Source: Allomyces arbusculus (taxonomy: Eukaryota > Blastocladiomycota > Blastocladiomycetes > Blastocladiales > Blastocladiaceae). From it: 64,000 nucleotides of DNA. Shown piece by piece: positions 33,987 through 45,381 of the stretch. Numbering within the stretch: position 1 is the stretch's first letter; every line of letters starts with the position of its first letter. The position numbers and the translations under genes were made by a program. The stretch spans positions 100,878 to 164,877 of the forward strand of contig JADHYV010000050.1 of NCBI GenBank assembly GCA_027604705.1, given 5' to 3'. The notes below the pieces were generated by a model. That model had not been told where the DNA came from. It was given only the letters and a program-made list of their open reading frames with translations, and made no database searches.

Positions 33987-34108
33987 TCTAGTTTTCTCCT
34001 GGTGGAAATAATTGGGAACGGTTTATATTGCGTTTTGTGGTTGCATTGCAAAGCCAGGGTCGACTTCTCATCCCCTGCTCACACCCCATCACATCTTTCG
34101 TGAGTTCA

Positions 34109-34130
34109 TATACCACTACACCACCGTCCC
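34109..34130 (-). tRNA. tRNA-Pro 5' fragment (about 21 bases)
   Basis: On the minus strand the sequence reads GGGACGGTGGTGTAGTGGTAT, the first 21 bases of tRNA-Pro, and then diverges. It is followed leftward by no anticodon arm, so it is only a remnant. Its 5' flank (CTCCAGTTTTC on the plus strand) resembles that after the third LINE fragment (CTCTAGTTTTC). Confidence 0.75.
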
Positions 34131-35470
34131 CTCCAGTTTTCAGCTGCTGGATTTGTGACAGACCAGGTTTTCAACCATTTATGGAACTGCAGCCCATCTC
34201 AAATCAATCCTGACACGGCCAGTGTGTCGCCGAGTTTCTCGACTTCCAGGGCTTCTGCATTCTCACAGAAATCATGAAACAGTTGTTTATATCTGCACAT
34301 CACAGGGGTCACGTCACAAGTTGGCAGATTGGTGTTCCTCCCTTACCCAATTCCCTCTGCATGATGTGCTGCAGGAAGTCTCTGGGAATAAAATTACCGC
34401 TCAAATATTGGCTTTTGGCGCCAGGACATGAGCCGGATTCATGGACTTGGGATGGAATGTCAAGTCTTGATCACAGCGTTTTGTGTGAACGTTTGAGTAT
34501 CAAAACAGGGCTGGCTGAGCAAAAGTCAAAGTCAACACATCATCTCAGTTCACAGGAATACTAAATAATACCATTGATTTACGTGAGTCGACCTCGGTGC
34601 TTGCCTCATTCCAGGGGCAGCATCACAAAATCAGTGGGCCTGCAAGCTGGACACCATTTCAACTCTTGGTGGTGATGCAGGCGATTCGCAATTGAACAGC
34701 AGCAACCCGCTGAGATGCGACAACGCCGGCCAAACGCTCTGAATCATGAGCGTGGGGAGGAAGAGAGAGGTCAATGTCGACTCTTCAAAATCTGGCTGGA
34801 AATCTCATATTGCTGGCTGGCTTGCCTGAACGAGTAAGAATATTAGTTTTGCTTGGGCCTCACATCCTGACCATGCAATTGTTCTGAACTTTCCTAGCTT
34901 GCTGTTGGGTGTGTTCCTCTGCTTTTGCGGCTGCTGTGATGAAGATGTCCTTGGTATGCTTTTCCACAATCTCCACCCACACCTACGCATCAGATTCCTC
35001 GTTGCTGTCGCCTTCCTATTTTTGTACGGAATTGCCCAGGTCTTTTGCTGGTTGCTGCTTGTTATCGTCCCTCAGTTGTTCCTCGCTCGTGCAACTGTTG
35101 CTTCCTCTCGCGTCCGGCGAAGCCGTATCACACACCCCCCACGGTCATCCAACGAGCCCCTGTTTCCCACATTCATTCCACATTCGATTTACCACCCCAG
35201 AGCGCACCATCTCGTGCTGCACGGTCTTCTCAATATCTATGCGAACACAGCGCGGGCCCCCTCCAGCAATCGCTCTAACCACGCGGTGTGGCCGACGCGC
35301 GCACTGAACTGGTGCCGCCCGGCCGGCGAGCAGCACGGCGCGGAAAGAGAGGGGGGACAGGCCAAAAACAAATCAACAAAATACGGAAAAGAAAGTACTG
35401 AAACCACATGGCGGAATCCGACCGCGGCTACCAGAGCCGCGTCGACTCCGGGTCGCTTCTCAGGTGCGCA
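34131..35470. other. Intergenic, no supported gene
   Basis: The stretch is AT-richer than its neighbours. A hydrophobic open frame near 34899-35100 lacks a recognisable family and lies opposite the expected 3' UTR of the MADS gene, so it is not annotated. Confidence 0.4.
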
Positions 35471-37969
35471 TTACTCGGCCGCATCGGCCGGCGGCCGCGC
35501 ATCGCTTTCGCCCTCGCCCGCACCGCCCTCGTCTCCCTTCTCCACCTTTAACCCAACCTCTCCACTCTCCGCCTCCCCTGCACCCGCATCGTCCCGACTC
35601 CCGCGCCTATCCGCGCACGCGGCCGCCGCTACACTCGCCGCCGACGCCGAAATCGCCGGCATCGGCACAACCCCCAGCGGCGACGGGAACACGGGCGACG
35701 CGAGCAGACTCGCGCCGCCGAGCAAGTGCGACCCGCGGTGGTCCGGGACAAACGCCGACGGCGATGGAAGTGCCGCGGCGGTACTCCGCTGCAGGAGCGC
35801 CGACAATGGACCCGGTGCGGTGCCCGACGCCGACGGTGGTGGGAGCAGGAACGCGCTCGACCCCTGAGCGCCGCCGCGGAACGCTGTCGAAGCCGCGGGG
35901 AACGGCGAGGGAAGGGACGGTGGGAACGCGCTTGCGGGAAGCGCCGGGTCGCTGGGCCGCGATGCAGCGGTGGAGGGCGGTGGGCGTAAGGCAATCGCGG
36001 GCGGCGCGCGCGACGTCGCGGTCGTCGTGGTCGTTGTGGCGGTCGCACCGGTGCCGGACCCGTTCGACCCTGTGGAGCCAGACCGCATCGGCGGCGGCGG
36101 TGGGGGAGGGAGCGACGGCGACCACGTCGTCGGGGTGTTCGGGTTCGGCTCGAGCGTGAGCGGTGCGACTGCCGCTCCCGCACCTGCCGTCATATCCCCT
36201 TCGCCCGTGGCCGTGCCCGGGATCTGGACCTTGAGTGAGAACGGCGCGCGGCGGGCAAAGTGTGGCTTGCGCTTGGCCGATTGCGGCGACGCCGATTCGC
36301 GGTCGGCATCCGGGTCATCGCGAGCACGTTTTTGACCGACGACGAGGGGCGAAGGGGCGACGGACGCGCTCCCGGCGCGCGCGGTCATGGCTGGGGAACC
36401 CATGGCAGCGGTCAGGGCGGGGGACCCAGCGGCCGCGGCGGTGGATGCGGGCGAGGGCGCGATCAGTTGCGTCGCTTGCGTGAGCGGGTTGGCCAGATCC
36501 GGGGCGCCCGACGACGACGGCGGTGGGACTTGGTCATAGGCGAGGAACCCGGTCGTCGGTTCGGCGGCAGGTGCGAGTTGTGTCGGCGCGCCGCTGGTGA
36601 AGACGGCCGGCTGGAACGGCTGCTGCTGCTGTTGCTGTTGCGGGTGCGTAACCTGCTGCATCGAGTACCCATGCTGCTGCTGCTGCTGCAGGTGCTGCTG
36701 CTGCGGGTGCGGCTGCGCGTAGGCGTGCGACTGGACCGTGTACGAGTGCTGTTGTTGTTGCGGCTGCTGCAACGGGAACGGCGGCTGCGGGTGCTGCTGT
36801 TGCTGCTGCTGTTGCGGGTGGAAAATCCCGCCGGCCTGGTACGCCGCATACTGGTCGTTCGTGTTCCCGCGCGCCGCCGCCGCCGGGTCAACGGCGGTCA
36901 CGTACCCTGTGGCCGGGTCGACCGTGTAGCTGAGCTGCGGCGGGACCGAAACTTGGCCCGCTGTCGCACCATACATGGCCGCGGCCGCACTCATGTCGTT
37001 CGAGAACATGGGCGGCCCAAACGGTTGTTGCGGGTGCTGCATCGGCGTGCCCTGGAAGTGCTGCGCTTGCTGGTGGTGCTGGTGCGGGTGGTGCTGCTGC
37101 ACGGGCGCGGCACCAAACGCATGGAACGGACCCGTCATATCCTGCCCACCGCCGTACGCCGACGCCTGCGGCTGTGGTTGCTGCTGCGGTTGCGGGACGT
37201 GGCCGTAGAATGCGCCGTGCGTCTGGAATGGCTGCTGCTGGTACTGCGCAGCTGGCGGCGGCGGCGGCGGCGGTTGCGGCTGTTGCGGCTGCAGCTGGAT
37301 CGGGTACGGACCGGCTTGCGGGTGATGGCCAACGTGATGCATGACGCCGCCCGTGCCGGGCGCCGGCATGATCGACTGCGGGTTCGGCGCGAGCAGGGGC
37401 GTCGCGGCAGGGCCGGTGTTAGTCGTGCCGGACGGGCCAACGGCACCGGCGGCGGCTGCGCCGTCGTGGTCCGAGTCCCCGCCAGCGTCGTCGTCATCGT
37501 CGTCGTTGCGCACCGATTTGGCTGACTTGGACTTGTCGGCAGCGCCGTCGTCGAGGAACTGGAGCGAGGCGAACGGGGTGCACGTCAGTGGCGTAAAACA
37601 ACGAGCATGGCGTGAGCGAACAGTATGCGCGCCGTACGTCCTGGTTGCTCTTGATTTCATGCGGCTTGGTGTACTCGGTGTAGCGCAGCAGCACGCTGTC
37701 GAGGTCGCCGTTGCTCGCATATTCAGTCAACTAATCAAGAAATCAATCATGATCAGCGTTAGCTCCACTCCCATCATGTTTACCCCACCGCACACGACCA
37801 GAATAAATACCTTGCCTGTCGCTGAAAAAATGAGCACAGCGACATCGCACGAGCAGAGTGTCGACAGCTCAAAACACTTCTTGAGCAGGCCCGTCTTGCG
37901 TTTGATAAACGTGACCTGGCGCGGCCTCGCGTCGGCAATAGGCTGGATGCGCACTTTCTTGCGGCCCAT
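35471..37969 (-). CDS. MEF2-type MADS-box transcription factor with Gln-rich region
   Basis: This is a DNA-binding regulator of the MEF2/RlmA class. Exon 1 (37811-37969) encodes a MADS box: [20 protein letters not shown], then [20 protein letters not shown]. Exon 2 (37638-37730) supplies the MEF2 extension [20 protein letters not shown], then [11 protein letters not shown]. Exon 3 (35471-37558) begins [14 protein letters not shown], continues through an Asp-rich stretch, a long Gln/Pro/His-rich region (about 37260-36600), and a Ser/Ala/Pro-rich tail. Both introns are about 80 bases and phase 0, giving 779 residues. MADS identity is certain. The target genes are unknown; in fungi RlmA-type factors often act downstream of cell-wall MAP kinase signalling. 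Confidence 0.92.
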
Positions 37970-38971
37970 GGTCGGATGGCGGTTCAGTCGTCCGGTCCTG
38001 GTGGGTGAGCGTGCACATGTCTGCCGGCGTTAGCTCCCATTTCATGGTCGAACGAGAACGAGTGGGGCCAAGGCGTGAACGGCCGCGAACACGGCCCGAG
38101 CTGGGCCAGGAGCGGGTCGACGCTTACCTGGTTCGTTCGACGGTTGTTCGGTTGAGCGGGCAACGAAAACGGAACGGAAGCGCACGCGAGCGCAAGAGCG
38201 GAGTGCGCACAGGGAGGTTGCTCTTGCGGCAGCGTGACTGCAGGTCGAGCAAGTCGGGTCGGCGGTGTGTGCTCGTGCAGGGCAGCCAGTTGCCGTGCAG
38301 TCGTGGTCGGGTGGTGGAGCGCTGAGAATGCGGGGGTCGTGCCTGCAGCTGTTGTCCGTTGGCGTGGGCCGGCACTTGCCCGCCAAAGAGCCAACTGTCC
38401 TGCACAGCTTGCAGGGGCGTTGCGCTCGGGCGGCCGGCGTGGGCCGCTTGCGGGGGGTCGGGAGTTGCTCGTGCTGGCGTCCTCGGCCGTCAGCTGCTGT
38501 ACTTCTTGTCGTTGGTGCTGGCGTGGCCAGCGTTGGCCGTCGCGGTGGTTGGTGGCCAACGCCGCGCGTCCGTTTCCTCTTTTGCTTCTTGAACAGCAGC
38601 CGGCCGGCCGACAGGCCAATGACTTTTTTGACGAGGCGACCGGCAAAGCGAGTTTCGACGCCATGCGAAGCGAAGGAGGAGGCGAGGTGCGCCGGCCCAT
38701 GTGGCCAGAGGGCGTGTGGCGAAATTGTGCGGGCAGAGTGCGCACACGCCCTCAACATGGCTTTTCCACACGGACTCTGGCCCTCTGACTCAAACGTGCT
38801 GGGCCAATCACACAGTCCCCCTTTCTTCGCCGTTGGCCGCGTTCGCTTCGAAAAATGTGCCTTGGACGGTGATCTGCTGCACCATCATCACGACGGCACG
38901 GCTGCCGGCAATCCAGATATTGTACTAGCAACGCGTGGGACCCGCTGCACCGAACGTTGGATCCCCCAACA
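37970..38971. promoter_or_regulatory. Divergent intergenic region of MADS gene and CCDC97-like gene
   Basis: About 1 kb separates the two divergent start codons. Many short open frames occur on both strands because of the high GC content, none recognised. No TATA box or clear operator was seen. Confidence 0.35.
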
Positions 38972-39869
38972 ATGCCTGCCCCCAGAAAGCTCCAGTTTGC
39001 GCCGCGCAGTACCACAGTGCGGCAGACCCCACGACCCAGTCCTGCAACCCCAGACGCCCGGGATGCTGCTCGACCAACACCTCAAGACCCTGCTCTGATC
39101 TCTCCACCGTCACGCGACGCGGCATCTCGTGGGCCGCCGCGATGGGGCGACTTGGACGACGGCACCAACGGCGTCCGCGCGCCGGCGCACTGGGGCACGA
39201 TTGCTCCCGATGCGTCGCTCGTCGCTCCCATGACCACCGACGCGGCACTATCACGTCGGCCTGCATCTCATTCGGGGCGCGCGCGCGTCCGCAACCGCCG
39301 CCGCATGTACCTCGACCGCGTCCTGATCCCCAGCGGCTACTTTGTCGAGTCGGCGATGCAGTTACGCGCGCCGCGGCTCTACCGCGATATGGTCTCTCGC
39401 CTCCCGCCACGACCGCACAACGACGACCGGAACGGGATCGTCGCGTCCCTATTTGACTGTATTGATGCTGAGGCGGCGACGGCGGCGTTGGCCAAGGCCG
39501 AGGCGCAGGACGACGAGGAGGTTGATTCGGACGAGGAGAGGGGTCACGATGAGCAGGAAGAGGAGGAGGATGTGCTGCCCGACGTGCACGAGGAACGTGT
39601 TGAGGAGTTGCGGCAGGCGCTCATCGACGCATGGTTGGCGGGTGAGGTGCGTTGGATTGATGTTTTTGTTCGTACCAGGGTTTGGACTCAAGACAAATGA
39701 TTTTGGACGCGAATTCCAGGACGTAAAGTTCGACTATTCTGTCGTTGACAGCAACCCAGAGTATGACGATCTCGCGACCATGGCGGCCGACGACGAGGAC
39801 GCATATTTCGACTCGGAGGAGCCCGACTGCGACGCTGTCTGCACCGATACGGGCATCCTGGATTATTGA
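38972..39869 (+). CDS. CCDC97-like protein
   Basis: Two exons (38972-39646 and 39720-39869) join in phase across a 73-base intron (GTGCGT...TTCCAG) to 274 residues. The middle RNRRRMYLDRVLIPSGYFVE, then SAMQLRAPRLYRDMV, the acidic stretch, and the C-terminal FDYSVVDSNPEYDDLATMAA, then DDEDAYFDSEEPD, follow the coiled-coil domain-containing protein 97 family. In animals that family has been linked to the SF3B part of the spliceosome. The N-terminus is disordered and Pro/Arg-rich. The ATG at 38972 (MPAPRKLQF) is the first in frame. Confidence 0.8.
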
Positions 39870-40311
39870 CCGTGCCGTTCCTCCTTGTAAATACAATGGC
39901 CATGTCGATTGCAGTGGGCCAGTTTCTTTCAACTCAACCACCCGATTTCCCCTCACATCGATTGCCTTTTCTCAAACTGCATCAACTTGACCCTTCCGCA
40001 TGGTCGTTCGACCGTGATTGACCGTGCTTGAGCAGCGATTTATTGGTTCCTGCGCTCTGCTGTCAAGATGGAAATGCGTGACGAGGTGACGGCGGTCGGA
40101 GATGCAAAGCAACACAGTCAGGTTTGGCTGCAGACCACGTGCCGGCGCGTGATGCGTTACACACGCCTACCGCTGCTCGCGATCTGTCGCCTCGAATCTC
40201 ACAGCGGTGACGCGGACGAGCATTAGCACACACGACACGTTTCGCAGCGCGCGGCAAGTACACGCTCGCGCGCCGACCAACTTCCCGCACTCAACCCGTC
40301 GACACCTCACC
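39870..40311. other. Intergenic upstream of RPB6
   Basis: No gene was seen. It should hold the RPB6 promoter, but no TATA box is evident. Confidence 0.4.
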
Positions 40312-40993
40312 ATGAGCGACTACGGCAGCGACGACGGCGGCCGGTATGCCATGCCACCCACCACGGGCCGCCATTGGCATCGCACCGGACCGAAATTGAC
40401 CCATTGCGCGGTCCCCCCCATCCAGCTACGGCGAGCCCCTCGACGATTTCCTCGACGAGCCCGAATACGACGATGTCGATGCGATGGCCGACGGCGCCGA
40501 GGTCGCCGACGACGCGATGCTCGTCGAGGTCGGTGCCGATGGCACGTCGGTCAACGTGACGCAGGCCAACGGGCACAAAGGTCCGAAAAAGCACGCAGGA
40601 CCGGGCGGGTTGATGGCGCTGCAGGCGCCCGGCGCGCTGACCGAGGCCGAGCGGCAAAAGCAGGCCGAGGAGAGCAAGAAGAAGCGCATCACGTCGCCTT
40701 ACATGACAAAGTACGAAAAGGCGCGCATTCTCGGCACGCGCGCGCTGCAGATTAGGTACGACGCGCTTTGTCTCTGCGTGCGAATGATCATGATCGGCGA
40801 TTGACTGATGGGACCGCGTGCTCGCTCGCACAGCATGAACGCGCCCGTCATGACCGAACTCAATGGCGAGACCGACTCGCTCGTCATTGCCATGAAGGAG
40901 CTGCGCGAGAAGAAGATTCCGCTGGTCGTGCGGCGACACCTCCCGGACGGGTCGTACGAGGACTGGGGTGTCGACGAGCTGATTGTCGATTGA
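40312..40993 (+). CDS. RPB6: RNA polymerase I/II/III shared subunit ABC2 (Rpb6)
   Basis: This small subunit is common to all three nuclear RNA polymerases and stabilises the clamp-to-core contact. Exons 40312-40343, 40426-40755 and 40834-40993 splice in phase to 173 residues (yeast 155, human 127). The acidic N-terminus ([16 protein letters not shown]) is followed by the conserved core [20 protein letters not shown] across the last intron to [20 protein letters not shown] and the invariant end [17 protein letters not shown]. Introns are 82 and 78 bases. Confidence 0.96.
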
Positions 40994-41226
40994 ACATAGT
41001 GCTGGCTCCTGCTCTCGTTTGTATTTATGGATGTGATTTTCTCGTTTTGTGCTCCCACCCTGCAGCTCGCTGTTTCTCGCATCCACGATCGACAGTCCTT
41101 TCTCTCGACGGCGCCCCTCGGTTGAAGCAAACGTCGAGTCAGGCCATTTTTACCGAAGCGCTTCTGCAACTTGCCGCATTTCATCGACCACCAACCGAAC
41201 ACGACGACACCTTCTGGACAAGTGTC

Positions 41227-41801
41227 ATGACGGCCGCGACCACCTCCTTGTCACGAGCGGGCCCACACGGCCCTGAGTGCGGATGCACGGCGCACGCGCC
41301 CACGAATCCATCCGTCTACGAGACGCTCGACGAGCTTGAATGGGCCCGATCGCTGCACGGCGCGAGCGCGTCGGGCAACCTGACCCGCGTCAAGGCCAAA
41401 CTTGCATCCAGCGTCCACACCACCAACATCAACGCCCTCGACGAGCACGGGTACTCGCCGCTGGTCCGTCACGCGCTCCACTATCTTCTCCACTCTACGG
41501 CTCACCTCCGCACATCGTGTAGCACTATGCAAGTCGCCAAGGCCACGTTGAGATTGTGCGCGCGCTATGCGCGGCGGGCGCCGACCCGAATATGGGTCCT
41601 CGCGGCGGGTCGCGATTGCCGCCGTTGCACCGCGCGGTTCTGGCGGGTAGCGCGGCCACGGCGCGCGTGTTGCGCGAGTTTGGCGCGTGCGTGGCGGTCA
41701 TCGACGGCGACGGGCGCACGGCGCACGACGTGTTTGATGAGGAGTGTGCCAAGGGCCGGATCAAGCGCGTCGATGAGTGGGAGAGCGTGTGGAGAGCGTG
41801 A
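41227..41801 (+). CDS. Ankyrin-repeat protein, ANKRD39-like
   Basis: Two exons (41227-41463, 41523-41801) join across a 59-base intron (GTCCGT...GTGTAG, phase 0) to 171 residues. The N-terminal CGCTAHAPTNPSVYETLDEL, then EWARSLHGASASGNL, and ankyrin units SPLHYASRQGHVEIVRALCA, AAGADPN and LPPLHRAVLAGSAATARVLR follow the layout and length of animal ANKRD39. It has about three ankyrin repeats and probably acts as a protein-binding scaffold. The binding partner is unknown. Confidence 0.8.
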
Positions 41802-42197
41802 GCGGCCCCGGAATGCAAAGCATGCCGTTTTATCCTTCGCGACGTGGTCAGTTTGAGGGTCAAAGTTTGTGGACAGGGGGGGAGGGGCTGCTTGCAGTGA
41901 CGTGGAGTTCCGCACCATATCAGTCGCTCACCTCATCAGATCACGCCATTTTTGTGATCAGCTGGGCGCGCGTTGGTTGTTCGTTTCTGTTTTCCTTTTA
42001 GCAAGTCGCGCACTTTGCCCTGCTTTCCATGAAGGACGTGTGCTGGCGCCATTCAATTCGTTTGCTGCCGGTGCTGCTGCACGATGGCAACGCTCCGCTC
42101 CCGGCCGTGTTCTTTCTCCCTTGCTCGATTGCTCGACCGGCGGCCAAGCCCAAGCAATAACTCAACTTGATCAACGAGTGCCCAGCCGTCAGCAATC

Positions 42198-43747
42198 ATG
42201 ATCCGTCAGCTTGTCCTCCGCGCCCCGGCGGCGCACCGTCAATCCGCTGCCGCGGCAGCTCGCCGTACCATGGCATCGGTCGCAGCAAGCCGTCCGTCGG
42301 TGCCAGCACACAACCATTACCGCGTTGTCGTCGTGGGTGCTGGCACGGCGGGTCTTGCCGTCGCGCACCAGCTCGGCGAGGTGCTCAAGGGGGACAAGCT
42401 CGCGATTGTGGATCCGTCGCCGGTGCACTACAAGTGCGTTTGATTTGATTTGCTGGAAGGGTCGTACTCCGTGAAGATGTGCTGCTGACTGCGCTCTCGT
42501 ATTCCCTCTGTTGTCGTTGTGCGCTGCCAGCCAGCCGTTGTGGACGTTTGGTGCGTGCTTCAATTGTCAGGTGACAAATTTCGAATGGAGCTAACCAGTC
42601 TGGCCTCATTCTCCACGATGTAGTCGGTGCCGGCATCAAGTCTTTTTCCGACTCGGTGCGCCCGACCGCGCACCTGATCCCGTCCTCGTTCCAATGGCTG
42701 CCGCACGCCGTCGCACGCATCGACCCGACCAGCCAGCACGTGCATCTCGTCGACCGCGGCACACTCTCCTACGACTACCTCGTCGTGGCCCCCGGCCTGA
42801 CGTTGCGGTGGGACAAGATCTCGGGGCTCGCCGAGGCGATTGCCGATCCGGCCGAGTCGGGTGTCGTCTCCAACTACCACGCCGACGCGGTGCGGTCGAC
42901 GTGGCCCGCGATCCAGGCGCTGAAAAAGGGCAGGGCGCTGTTCACGATGCCAAGCACGCCCATCAAGTGTGCGGGCGCGCCGCAAAAGATTGCCTACCTG
43001 GCCGAAGAACACTGGCGGCAGAATGGGGACAATGTCAAGGTCACGTACCTCGCCGGCGGCCCGAAACTATTTGCGATCGACAAGTACGCTGCGGCGCTGA
43101 CTGACGTGTGCAAGGCGCGCGGGATCGAGACGCGGCTCGGGCACGAACTGGTCGCTGTTGACCCGTCAATCCGGACGGCCACGTTCCGCCGTGCGGCGGA
43201 TAACGAAGAGGTCACGCTGCAGTACGACTTGCTGCACGCGACACCGCAAATGGCTGCGCCCGCGTTCCTCGCCGACTCGCAGCTGACCGACGCGGCCGGG
43301 TTTGTTGCGGTCGATCGCGAAACCCTGCAACACGGCACGTTCCCGTCCGTGTTTGCCCTCGGCGACGCGTCGTCCGTCCCGACCTCCAAGACGGCTGCGG
43401 CCGCCGCTGCGCAGGCACCTGTTGCCGCAGCCAATATCCTGGCGCACATGTCGGGAAAGGCATTGCCGGCGCGGTACGATGGGTACACGTCGTGCCCGCT
43501 CGTCACGGGCCGCAAGTCGCTGATCCTGGCCGAGTTTTCTGGGTTCACCGCGCAGCCCATGGAAACGTTCCCGGTCGACCAGGCCGTCGAGCGCGCGAGT
43601 ATGTTTCATTTGACGGCGCACGTGCTGCCCGAAGTCTACTGGCACGGGCTCGTGAACCGCGGGTGGTGGAAGGGGCCCAAGCCCGTGCGTGAGTGGTTTG
43701 CCAAGTGGGCGACCGCAGGAGACAAGGTGGAGAAGGTGGCGGCGTAA
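42198..43747 (+). CDS. SQR: Sulfide:quinone oxidoreductase, mitochondrial
   Basis: This FAD enzyme oxidises H2S and passes electrons to ubiquinone at the inner mitochondrial membrane. Exons are 42198-42433, a 20-base microexon 42531-42550, and 42624-43747, giving 459 residues. Marks are an Arg/Ala-rich presequence, the dinucleotide motif VVVVGAGTAGLAVAH, NQPLWTFVGAGIKS made across both introns, and the two redox cysteines in STPIKCAGAPQK and YTSCPLVTGRKSLILAEF. The second FAD motif is VFALGDASSVPTSKTAAA. The microexon carries the conserved PLWT element, so skipping it would destroy the protein. Confidence 0.93.
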
Positions 43748-45381
43748 GAGGAGAGGCGCGAGGGTAATGCGTAATGGAATTGGAATGAGGGAGAGGTCGG
43801 ATCATGTAAATATAAAGGAATGGGTCGTGCAGGACCGAGTCCTGGTGGAGAATGTCATACAGAAATCGACTCATGGCCAATTCGAGGATATTGTCGAGAG
43901 CTGTTGGGTTCATCGGGGCTCGCATCGCCGCACACCAGGCCATATCGAGACCATGTTATCGGCCGCTGCAACAGAGTTGGGGTTCTAGTCCAACCGGCCT
44001 GTGAAAAGCTCGATCTGGGATTTGCTTTGCATTCGGGTCATATATAGCAAGGAGATTCCACTGTTTCAAGCCTCAGGCTTCAGCGCCACTCACCCAAACA
44101 AAAATGGCCGAGAGCGTCGGGTCCATGATCACGCGCGACTGCGAGAACTTGTCGTTATTGACCTGGTCGTGCGACGTGACTAGGTTCTGTCGTTGCCCCG
44201 CGTCTTGGTGTCGGTGGGGTCGTTCACGTCCCTCAACGCAGTCGCCGTGCACGACTCGCAAATCACGTAGTCGAGCCCGCCAGACTGAATCACAGCCTTC
44301 TCCATTCTCTTGCTCTCTACCTCTGATCTTGATCGAAAAGGAACTGTCAGGGATATTGATCAGGTTCATAGAGCCTGTCACGGACGAGACACCCGGCATG
44401 ATGCTATCGACGGGAGCGGCCGAGTGAAGACGGCGGCCGACAGGACCAGCGCGAGAACGGCGGCGAGAATGGTGCGAGTATTGAAGGTCATAGCTGGGTG
44501 GCTGGTTGGGGTGCTCGTGTGCCTGGTCGGTTAGCTTGAAGTGGTGGAGAAGTTTGCGGGGAGCTGCTCGTATAAATTTGAGGGCGGGCTGGACGTGGTG
44601 GACCGGTAGTCTAGTGTGTGTCAACACTGCTCCATGCCGAAGCACCCTTGCTGAATGACAGGACACGCAGCGAATAGCATAATTGCCCGTCTGGCGGAGC
44701 CAAGCCGCCGTCGATTCGCGCGGTGACCATGCGCTGCTCCGATCCAAACGATCAAACGTTGCCAACACTGCTAATCGTCCCAGCGACGTGGTAATCAGCA
44801 AAGCGGGGCAGTGGATCGATTGCCAGGTTAGCGATGCGGAGCGGTTGCGATGTGCGCATGGGTGCCATACCAGGTTAGAAAACGGCCGCAGACTTGGTTT
44901 TTTTCACATCAACACCCGTTGAAAGCGGTGCGGATTGTTTCATGGAAACCGTTGGCGAAGTATTTGCGAGTGGAAAGTGGTCTGAATAACCGTGAGAGCT
45001 CTGCCGTTCCTTACCCTGGGAAACTGAAACGTCAGCCTTTGCAGTATGATGGGCAGGATGCCATTTCAGTTTCGTGGGTGCGCTCACACATCGTGCAAAC
45101 TCGCACATGCTCCAACACAGCGTGCTGCGACCAAGGAAGTGGTAGGCGAGGGCAATCGTGGGGACTCGTGGGAGGCAGAGTTGCAGGCAGAAGAATTGTT
45201 CAAGAATGGAACAACGCATCAAACGTGACCGCGTGTTCTGGTTGGGCATGTTCTCTTCTGACGTGTCCCTCGTTTTCGATCCGCTGAGTTTCAACAAGCT
45301 TGCCATCGCTCAAATTCATTCTTTCTGCCCGCATTCGGCACGCACCACTCGGCAACGCAACTGCAATCCGGATCCAACATC
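43748..45381. other. Long intergenic region, one possible tiny gene
   Basis: Apart from the weak small frame at 44378-44491, no gene was supported in these 1.6 kb. Confidence 0.35.
44378..44491 (-). CDS. Possible small secreted-type peptide (weak)
   Basis: The ATG at 44491 gives a 37-residue frame starting MTFNTRTILAAVLALVLSAA, a convincing signal-peptide shape. A TTTATA element lies about 80 bases upstream. A longer protein by splicing into the coding-like stretch at 44080-44370 is possible (for example VIQSGGLDYVICESCTATAL in another frame). No family was recognised, and it may be a chance frame. Confidence 0.25.
   Translation of the reverse strand: MTFNTRTILAAVLALVLSAAVFTRPLPSIASCRVSRP

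Noticed and set aside
34899-35307. Hydrophobic plus-strand frame (possible membrane protein)
   Set aside because: No family, no good start context, and it overlaps the expected 3' region of the MADS gene.
36260-37525. 421-codon Arg/Leu-rich plus-strand frame
   Set aside because: It is the antisense of the CAG-rich Gln tract of the MADS gene.
38234-38960. Several 180-270-codon frames on both strands
   Set aside because: They overlap each other in GC-rich promoter-like DNA between two well-supported divergent genes, and no domain was seen.
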